DNA of 64,000 nucleotides. Source: Mitsuaria sp. 7. Its GTDB lineage: Bacteria; Pseudomonadota; Gammaproteobacteria; Burkholderiales; Burkholderiaceae_C. Position 1 is the first letter of the stretch, and each line of letters begins with the position of its first letter. Shown here piece by piece: positions 58,194 through 64,000 of this stretch. The stretch spans positions 2,216,976 to 2,280,975 of the forward strand of contig NZ_CP011514.1 in the NCBI RefSeq assembly GCF_001653795.1, written 5' to 3'. A program made the translations under genes and the position numbers. The notes beneath the pieces are model-generated. The model worked only from the letters and a program-made list of their open reading frames with translations. It was not told the origin of the DNA and did not search any database.

Positions 58194-59180
58194 TCACCAG
58201 CTCAGCACGATCTTGCCGACGTGCTCGCCCGATTCCATCAGCGCATGCGCCGCGGCGGCTTCCGACGCAGGCAGTTGCCTGAAGATCACCGGCGAGATCG
58301 TCCGCGACTCGAGCAGCGGCCACACGCGCTCACGCAGCGCGCGGGCGATGCCGGCCTTGAAGGCGATCGGACGCGGACGCAGCGTGGAGCCGGTGATCGT
58401 CAGACGGCGGCGCAAGACCTGACCCGCATCGAATTCCGCCTTCACGCCACCCTGCACCGCGATGATCACGGCACGGCCGTCGTCAGCCAGGCACTGCACG
58501 TTGCGCGCGACATAGCTGCCGGCGACCATGTCCAGGATCACGTCGACGCCACGACCCTTCGTGGCCGTCTTCACTTCCTCGACGAAGTCCTGATCGCGAT
58601 AGTTGATCGCGACGTCGGCGCCGAGCGCCAGGCAGGCCTTCGCCTTGTCCGCGTTGCCGACGGTGACCAGCACCGTCGAGCCCAGCGCCTTCGCCAGCTG
58701 GATCGCCGTCACGCCGATGCCGCTGCTGCCGCCATGGACCAGCAGGCTTTCGCCAGGCTGCAGGCGGGCGCGTTCAAAGACGTTGCTCCAGACGGTGAAG
58801 AAGGTCTCCGGCAGGCTTGCCGCCTCGACCATGCTCCAGCCCTGGGGCACCGGCAGGCACTGGGCCACCGGCGCGACGCAGAGTTCGGCATAACCGCCAC
58901 CCGCGACCAGCGCGCAGACCGCATCGCCGACCTTGAGGCCGGCGGCGGCCAGCGCCTGGACATCACCCGACTCGACCGTGCCCGCGACTTCCAGACCTGG
59001 AAGATCGCTGGCACCGGCCGGCGCCGGATACGCACCCTTGCGCTGCAGCACGTCCGGACGGTTGATGCCGTAGGCCTGCACGCGGATCAAGCATTCACCC
59101 ACCCCGGCGACGGGGTCGGCATGCTCGACCAGCTGCAGGACCTCCGGTCCGCCGGGCTGGGTGATGGCGATCGCCTTCAT
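58194..59180 (-). CDS. NAD(P)H-quinone oxidoreductase (PIG3/QorA-like)
   Basis: A 328-aa MDR-superfamily reductase. 'MKAIAITQPGGPEVLQLVE' starts it, 'GINRPDVLQRKGAYP' and 'LPGLEVAGTVE' follow, and 'LLVHGGSSGIGVTAIQLAKALG' is the NADPH-binding fold. No zinc-binding cysteines are seen, as in zeta-crystallin/PIG3 proteins. It is placed between pnp and tpiA. Confidence 0.93.
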   Translation of the reverse strand: MKAIAITQPGGPEVLQLVEHADPVAGVGECLIRVQAYGINRPDVLQRKGAYPAPAGASDLPGLEVAGTVESGDVQALAAAGLKVGDAVCALVAGGGYAELCVAPVAQCLPVPQGWSMVEAASLPETFFTVWSNVFERARLQPGESLLVHGGSSGIGVTAIQLAKALGSTVLVTVGNADKAKACLALGADVAINYRDQDFVEEVKTATKGRGVDVILDMVAGSYVARNVQCLADDGRAVIIAVQGGVKAEFDAGQVLRRRLTITGSTLRPRPIAFKAGIARALRERVWPLLESRTISPVIFRQLPASEAAAAHALMESGEHVGKIVLSW

Positions 59181-59217
59181 GACGTGAAGCGGGGTGACGT
59201 GCCGGACAGCCGACCGA

Positions 59218-61356
59218 TTACTCGGCCGAGCCTTCGCCGTGGCCGTGGTGCGGCGCCGGAGCGTCGCGGTCCAGCAGCGCCTTCATCGACAGCTTGATGC
59301 GGCCCTTCTCGTCGGTCTCGAGCACCTTGACCTTGACGATCTGACCTTCGCTGAGGAAGTCGGTGACCTTCTCGACGCGCTGGTGCGCGATCTGGCTGAT
59401 GTGCAGCAGGCCGTCCTTGCCCGGCAGGATGTTGACCAGCGCGCCGAAGTCCAGGATCTTGGTGACCGGGCCTTCATAGACCTTGCCGATCTCGGCTTCC
59501 GCGGTGATCTCGGCGATGCGCTTCTTGGCGATCTCGGCCTTGGCGCCGTCGGTCGACGCGATCGTGATCGTGCCGTCTTCGCCGATGTCGATCTGCGTGC
59601 CGGTCTCTTCGGTCAGCGCGCGGATGGTGGCGCCGCCCTTGCCGATCACGTCACGGATCTTCTCCGGATTGATCTTCATCGTGTACAGACGCGGCGCGAA
59701 CTGCGAGATCTCGGCGTTGGCTTCGCCTTGGGCGCCGACCATCGCTTCGAGGATGTGCAGGCGGGCTTCCTTGGCTTGCGCCAGGGCGACCTGCATGATT
59801 TCCTTGGTGATGCCCTGGATCTTGATGTCCATCTGCAGCGCGGTGATGCCCGAGGTCGTGCCGGCCACCTTGAAGTCCATGTCGCCCAGGTGATCTTCAT
59901 CGCCCAGGATGTCGGTCAGCACGGCGAAGCGGTTGGCGTCCTTGATCAGGCCCATGGCGATGCCGGCGACGTGCGCCTTCAGCGGCACGCCGGCGTCCAG
60001 CAGCGACAGGCAGCCGCCGCAGACCGAAGCCATCGACGAGGAGCCGTTGGACTCGGTGATTTCCGAGACCACGCGGATCGAGTACGGGAAATCTTCCTTG
60101 GTCGGCAGCACGGCGACGAGCGCGCGCTTGGCCAGACGGCCATGGCCGATTTCGCGGCGCTTGGGGCTGCCCACGCGACCGGTTTCGCCGGTGGCGAACG
60201 GAGGCATGTTGTAGTGCAGCATGAAGCGCTCGGAGTACTCGCCGGCCAGCGCGTCGATGGTCTGCGCGTCGCGGTCGGTGCCCAGCGTCGCGGCGACCAG
60301 CGCCTGCGTTTCACCGCGGGTGAACAGCGACGAGCCGTGGGCGCGCGGCAGCACGCCGTTGCGGATCTCGATGGCGCGGACGGTGCGGGTGTCGCGGCCG
60401 TCGATGCGCGGCTCGCCGGCCAGGATCTGGCCGCGGACGATGCGGGCTTCGATCTCGAACAGCAGGCCGTCGACTTCGACGCCGTCGAAGTCGGTGCCTT
60501 CGGCCGTCAGGGCAGCCTTGACCTTCGAGTAGGCCGAGCGGCAGGCTTCGGTACGGGCCTGCTTCGAACGGATCTGGTAGGCGGCGCGCAGCTCTTCCTC
60601 GGCCAGGGCGGTGACCTTGGCGATGAAGGCCTCATCCTTGGCCGGGGCGACCCAGTTCCAGGACGGCTTGCCGGCGTCGCGGACCAGTTCGTTGATCGCG
60701 GCGATGGCGGTCTTGCCCTGGTCGTGACCGAAGGTCACGGCGCCCAGCATGATGTCTTCGCTGAGCTGGTCGGCTTCGGACTCGACCATCAGCACGGCGG
60801 CTTCGGTGCCGGCGACGACCAGGTCCAGCTTGGAGTCGATCAGCTGGGTCTTGCCCGGGTTCAGCACGTATTCGCCGTTGACGTAACCCACGCGCGCAGC
60901 GCCGATCGGGCCGTTGAACGGGATGCCGGAGATGGCCAGCGCGGCGCTGGTGGCGATCAGGGCGGCGATGTCGGCCTGGACTTCAGGGTTCAGCGACACC
61001 GTGTGGATCACGACCTGGACTTCGTTGAAGAAGCCTTCCGGGAACAGCGGGCGGATCGGGCGGTCGATCAGGCGCGAGGTCAGGGTCTCGAGCTCGCTCG
61101 GACGGCCTTCACGCTTGAAGAAGCTGCCGGGGATCTTGCCGGCGGCGTAGGTCTTCTCGATGTAGTCGACGGTCAGCGGGAAGAAGTCCTGGCCGGCCTT
61201 CGGCGAGGACTTGGCGACGACGGTCGCCAGCACCACGGTGTCCTCGATGTTCACCAGCACGGCGCCGGAGGATTGACGGGCGATTTCGCCGGTCTCCATC
61301 ACGACTTGATGTTGGCCCCATTGGAAGGTCTTCACGACCTTGTTGAACATGCTCAT
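59218..61356 (-). CDS. pnp: Polyribonucleotide nucleotidyltransferase
   Basis: A 712-aa phosphorolytic 3'-5' exoribonuclease. Two RNase PH domains ('[15 protein letters not shown]' and '[17 protein letters not shown]') flank a helical domain. A KH domain ('[17 protein letters not shown]') and an S1 domain ('[24 protein letters not shown]', in parts) follow. GAGGAG lies 8 bases before ATG 61356. It is downstream of rpsO with a hairpin between. Confidence 0.97.
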   Translation of the reverse strand: MSMFNKVVKTFQWGQHQVVMETGEIARQSSGAVLVNIEDTVVLATVVAKSSPKAGQDFFPLTVDYIEKTYAAGKIPGSFFKREGRPSELETLTSRLIDRPIRPLFPEGFFNEVQVVIHTVSLNPEVQADIAALIATSAALAISGIPFNGPIGAARVGYVNGEYVLNPGKTQLIDSKLDLVVAGTEAAVLMVESEADQLSEDIMLGAVTFGHDQGKTAIAAINELVRDAGKPSWNWVAPAKDEAFIAKVTALAEEELRAAYQIRSKQARTEACRSAYSKVKAALTAEGTDFDGVEVDGLLFEIEARIVRGQILAGEPRIDGRDTRTVRAIEIRNGVLPRAHGSSLFTRGETQALVAATLGTDRDAQTIDALAGEYSERFMLHYNMPPFATGETGRVGSPKRREIGHGRLAKRALVAVLPTKEDFPYSIRVVSEITESNGSSSMASVCGGCLSLLDAGVPLKAHVAGIAMGLIKDANRFAVLTDILGDEDHLGDMDFKVAGTTSGITALQMDIKIQGITKEIMQVALAQAKEARLHILEAMVGAQGEANAEISQFAPRLYTMKINPEKIRDVIGKGGATIRALTEETGTQIDIGEDGTITIASTDGAKAEIAKKRIAEITAEAEIGKVYEGPVTKILDFGALVNILPGKDGLLHISQIAHQRVEKVTDFLSEGQIVKVKVLETDEKGRIKLSMKALLDRDAPAPHHGHGEGSAE

Positions 61357-61598
61357 TCGAGTTCTCCTCAGTTCAGGGATGCGCCGCTCACGGTGCGGCA
61401 CAAGGACCGGGAGTGAAACTGGGTTTGGCGGGATGCCATTCCAGAGCGGCTGCCGGTCCCGGCTGCTGCCGGCGAACACTTGCAAACGCTTTGGAATGAC
61501 ACATCGGCGCCACGTCAGTTCAACTCCGTTGTGTGACCGGTCCACCGACCGGTCGGGCCGCCTGCCGGAACACTCCAGCCGACGGCACGCAGAAACGA

Positions 61599-61636
61599 CA
61601 AAGAGCCTGTTGGAGTCAGACCAATCAGGCTCTTTG
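61599..61636 (-). terminator. rpsO-pnp intergenic hairpin
   Basis: CAAAGAGCCTG and CAGGCTCTTTG are perfect 11-bp arms around a 16-base loop that itself has TTGG/CCAA pairing. On the minus strand it follows rpsO and precedes pnp by about 240 bases. It may be the rpsO terminator or attenuator, or an RNase III processing hairpin like that upstream of E. coli pnp. Confidence 0.7.
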
Positions 61637-61650
61637 CTTTCATGCGCCGA

Positions 61651-61920
61651 TTACTTGCGCAGACCCAGCTTCTGGATCAGGGCGGTGTAACGGTCGGCGT
61701 CCTTCTTCTTCAGGTAGGACAGCAGGCTCTTGCGCGCGTTGACCATCTTCAGCAGACCGCGACGGCCGTGGTGGTCCTTGGCGTGCAGCTTGAAATGGGG
61801 GGTCAGTTCGTTGATGCGCGCGGTCAGCAGGGCCACTTGCACTTCCGGCGAGCCGGTGTCGTTGGCGCTGCGCGCGTTGGCCTTGACGATCTCGGCCTTG
61901 TTTTGGTCGAAGCTGGACAT
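61651..61920 (-). CDS. rpsO: 30S ribosomal protein S15
   Basis: An 89-aa primary 16S rRNA-binding protein. '[35 protein letters not shown]', in parts, and '[23 protein letters not shown]' are diagnostic. ATG 61920 gives the standard length. It precedes pnp, the usual order. Confidence 0.98.
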   Translation of the reverse strand: MSSFDQNKAEIVKANARSANDTGSPEVQVALLTARINELTPHFKLHAKDHHGRRGLLKMVNARKSLLSYLKKKDADRYTALIQKLGLRK

Positions 61921-62094
61921 GATGCGTTCCTTGTTCCGGAATGATTCGGAAGGTCCGCCGGCATGGCCAGTGAAGGCGTCAAGTGCGCAGACGGTTTCCG
62001 AGGTTTGACTTGCGATCACAGGTGAAACCGACCCGTGTCGTGCTGATTGCCGTCGTCAGGACGAACCTGACAGGACAGCCGGGGAGTATAGCCG

Positions 62095-62118
62095 CAAAAG
62101 CCCCTCTTCAGGAGGGGC
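62095..62118 (-). terminator. Terminator overlapping a stop codon
   Basis: On the minus strand GCCCCTC and GAGGGGC pair around CTGAA, then TTTT follows. The TGA stop of the solute-binding protein gene (62110-62108) lies in the loop, so termination is set at the end of the coding sequence and isolates rpsO. Confidence 0.85.
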
Positions 62119-63400
62119 GCTTCATCCGGCAGCTGGAAGGCTGTTCAGCCTGTGCGGCGTCGAGGAAGCGCAAGGTGCGGAAGCCGTAGCCGGAGCCTTC
62201 GTTGTCGTGCGGTGTCCCGGCCTCGCCGGCGCGACGCAGGACGCTGACGTACAGCGGCTGCTGGAGCTGGTGATCCGAAGGACGCATCCAGCCCTGGTGC
62301 GCCACGCCGAGCGATCGGCCGTCGAGCGTCAACCCCTCCAACGCCAGCGCGACCGCCTTTGGATCGGCGCTGCCGGCCTTCTCCATCGCGGCGACCAGCA
62401 TCTCGACCATCAACTGCATGCGCGCATGGAGGTAGTCGTGATCCGGCTTCGGAAAGCGCTGGCGGAACGCCGCGTAGAAGCGCTCCGAATCCGCGGTTCC
62501 GACGTTCGGGTGCCACTCGGCCACCGCCAGCACGCGGTCGACGCCCGCCTCGCCCAGCACGCCGGGCACGCCCAGCGCGTTCCCGTAGAAGGTGTAGAAG
62601 CGCGCATCGAGCCCGATGTCCTTGGCCGCCTTGATCAGCAGCGTCAGGTCGTTGCCCCAGTTGCCGGTGAGCACCGCCTGGGCGCCGCTGGCCCGGATCT
62701 TCGTCGCGTAGGGCAGAAAGTCCTTCACGCGGCCGAGCGGGTGGAGTTCGTCGCCGACGATCTGCAGGTCGGGGCGGCGCTTGGCCAGCATCGCCCTCGC
62801 CTCCTCGCGCAGATGCTGGCCGAAACTGTAGTCCTGACCGATCAGGTAGAGCCGCTTGAGGTTCCGATCCTGGGCGATCACCTCGATCAAGGCCGCCAGC
62901 CGCATGTCGGTGTGAGCGTCGAAGCGGAAGTGCCAGAAGCTGCACTGCGCGCCGGTCAGCGCCGGATCGACGGCCGCGTAGTTGAGGAACAGCGCGCGGC
63001 GGTCAGGCTCGCGGGCGTTGTGCCTGTCGAGCGCGCCGATCAGCGCGCTCGCGACGGCGGAGCTGTTGCCCTGGAGGACGACGGGAACGCCCTGGTCCGT
63101 TGCCGCGCGCAGCATCGCCAGCGACTCCTCAACCGAGCCCTTGCTGTCGAAGCGGACGATCTCCAGGCGCCGTGCGCCGCCCGGCAGCTTCACGCCGCCG
63201 CGGGCGTTGACGCGCTCGGACGCCCAGATGAGGTTGCGGAACACGGCCTCGCCGCCGTTGCCGAGCGGACCGGAGAGTCCTTCGATCAAGCCGAGTCGGA
63301 TCGGAGCAGCAGGAGCGGCTGCCATCGCACCAGCCAGACTGATCTGCGCGAGCGCCGCGACGGTCAATGCGACCACCGCCCTCCTCGTCCAGCGTCTCAC
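62108..63400 (-). CDS. LivK-like ABC transporter solute-binding protein
   Basis: A 430-aa periplasmic binding protein of the branched-chain amino acid type (peripla_BP_6). A twin-Arg-containing signal peptide ('[17 protein letters not shown]', cut near AMA|AA) precedes '[20 protein letters not shown]'. '[21 protein letters not shown]' and '[18 protein letters not shown]' are typical. No permease or ATPase genes are adjacent. The GTG start at 63400 overlaps the tsaD stop (GTGA), suggesting coupling. The ligand is unknown. Confidence 0.9.
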   Translation of the reverse strand: MRRWTRRAVVALTVAALAQISLAGAMAAAPAAPIRLGLIEGLSGPLGNGGEAVFRNLIWASERVNARGGVKLPGGARRLEIVRFDSKGSVEESLAMLRAATDQGVPVVLQGNSSAVASALIGALDRHNAREPDRRALFLNYAAVDPALTGAQCSFWHFRFDAHTDMRLAALIEVIAQDRNLKRLYLIGQDYSFGQHLREEARAMLAKRRPDLQIVGDELHPLGRVKDFLPYATKIRASGAQAVLTGNWGNDLTLLIKAAKDIGLDARFYTFYGNALGVPGVLGEAGVDRVLAVAEWHPNVGTADSERFYAAFRQRFPKPDHDYLHARMQLMVEMLVAAMEKAGSADPKAVALALEGLTLDGRSLGVAHQGWMRPSDHQLQQPLYVSVLRRAGEAGTPHDNEGSGYGFRTLRFLDAAQAEQPSSCRMKRPS

Positions 63401-64000
63401 AGCTGCGCCGGGCTGGCGAGTTGCGACAGATCCCAGCGCGGCTTGACCTCGAAGCCGCCGCCGCGCGTCAGGTTCGCCATGTCGCGCTGCAGGCGCAGGC
63501 CGGCCGCGAGCGCGATCATGGCGCCGTTGTCCGTGCACAGATGCAGCTCGGGATAGTGGACGCGCACGCGGCGCTTCTCGCAGGCTGCGTCCAACTGTTC
63601 GCGCAAGCGCTTGTTGGCGCCGACGCCGCCCGCCACGACCAGGCGCTTCAGACCGGTTTCCTTCAGCGCCAGCAGCGCCTTCTTGACCAGCACCTCGACG
63701 ATGGCGGCCTGCGTCGAGGCCGCGAGGTCAGCGCGCTGCTGCTCGCTGATGCCCTCGGACTGCGCCTCAAGCTTGCGGACCTGCGTCAGCACCGCCGTCT
63801 TCAGGCCGGCAAAGCTGAAATCAGGCTTGCCGCTGTGCATGAGCGGGCGCGGCAGCGCGAACGCTTCGGGATTACCTTGCTCCGCCAGCTTCGACAGATG
63901 CGGACCGCCGGGATACGGCAGGCCGAGCAGCTTGGCCGACTTGTCGAAGGCTTCGCCGGCGGCGTCGTCGATGGTCTCGCCCAGCAGCTCGTAGCTGCCG
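63397..64000 (-). CDS. tsaD: tRNA N6-adenosine threonylcarbamoyltransferase, C-terminal part
   Basis: The C-terminal ~201 residues of TsaD, the enzyme that places the t6A group on tRNAs reading ANN codons. '[21 protein letters not shown]', in parts, and '[15 protein letters not shown]' enter from the right edge; '[10 protein letters not shown]', '[14 protein letters not shown]' and '[13 protein letters not shown]' follow, the last with the conserved metal-binding Asp. The N-terminus lies beyond position 64000. Confidence 0.95.
   Translation of the reverse strand, partial: GSYELLGETIDDAAGEAFDKSAKLLGLPYPGGPHLSKLAEQGNPEAFALPRPLMHSGKPDFSFAGLKTAVLTQVRKLEAQSEGISEQQRADLAASTQAAIVEVLVKKALLALKETGLKRLVVAGGVGANKRLREQLDAACEKRRVRVHYPELHLCTDNGAMIALAAGLRLQRDMANLTRGGGFEVKPRWDLSQLASPAQL

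Overview
The window is GC-rich DNA (roughly 65-70 % G+C by eye) from a beta-proteobacterium of the order Burkholderiales. The best clue is one minus-strand block running rpsO, pnp, quinone oxidoreductase, tpiA, secG, tRNA-Leu(GAG), nuoA-N, DUF2818, NUDIX, DUF1178. This order is, from memory, typical of Burkholderiales. Protein style and codon use suggest the Roseateles/Mitsuaria/Rubrivivax side of the order, but that is inference.

Layout. (1) 0.1-2.1 kb: an unrecognised 665-aa protein whose N-terminus carries tandem 'SPR-LAQRRQ' repeats like those in proteins linked to extracellular contractile injection systems. (2) 2.3-6.7 kb: a YceI protein, a secreted protein of unknown function, a divergent TetR/epimerase pair with two matching operator-like repeats, and two small unknown proteins. 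(3) 6.7-8.4 kb: DUF72 protein, a very glutamine-rich protein, a strong terminator and a small membrane protein. (4) 8.3-11.6 kb: four genes joined by stop/start overlaps (acyl-CoA dehydrogenase-like, PIG-L deacetylase, NodS-like methyltransferase, family-2 glycosyltransferase). They look like one pathway that modifies a glycolipid or amino-sugar. (5) 11.6-14.2 kb: SDR oxidoreductase, isochorismatase-like hydrolase, DUF421 and a lone ExbD/TolR. (6) 14.2-16.0 kb: a patch of small orphan genes, one broken at a T6 tract. (7) 16-31 kb: regulators (AraC, MarR, MerR), a PAS-GGDEF diguanylate cyclase, DUF2235 hydrolase, phytase-like lipoprotein, AmpC-type serine hydrolase, an Old Yellow Enzyme with its MerR regulator, a PD-(D/E)XK-like protein and a ketopantoate reductase-like protein. 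(8) 31.2-34.2 kb: a ~1000-aa KAP P-loop NTPase fused to Ycf48/BNR-type repeats. (9) 34.3-40 kb: class-B/P4 acid phosphatase, a secreted protein, gamma-glutamyltransferase and an 801-aa protein of unknown function. (10) 40-64 kb: the housekeeping block above, then a LivK-like solute-binding protein coupled to tsaD, which is cut by the window end.

The right third is core metabolism: respiratory complex I, protein secretion, glycolysis and RNA decay. The left two thirds are accessory. The best candidates for undescribed biology are the four-gene deacetylase/methyltransferase/glycosyltransferase/dehydrogenase operon, the KAP-Ycf48 fusion, the eCIS-like first gene and the 801-aa protein. No prophage, insertion sequence, CRISPR array or rRNA gene was seen.
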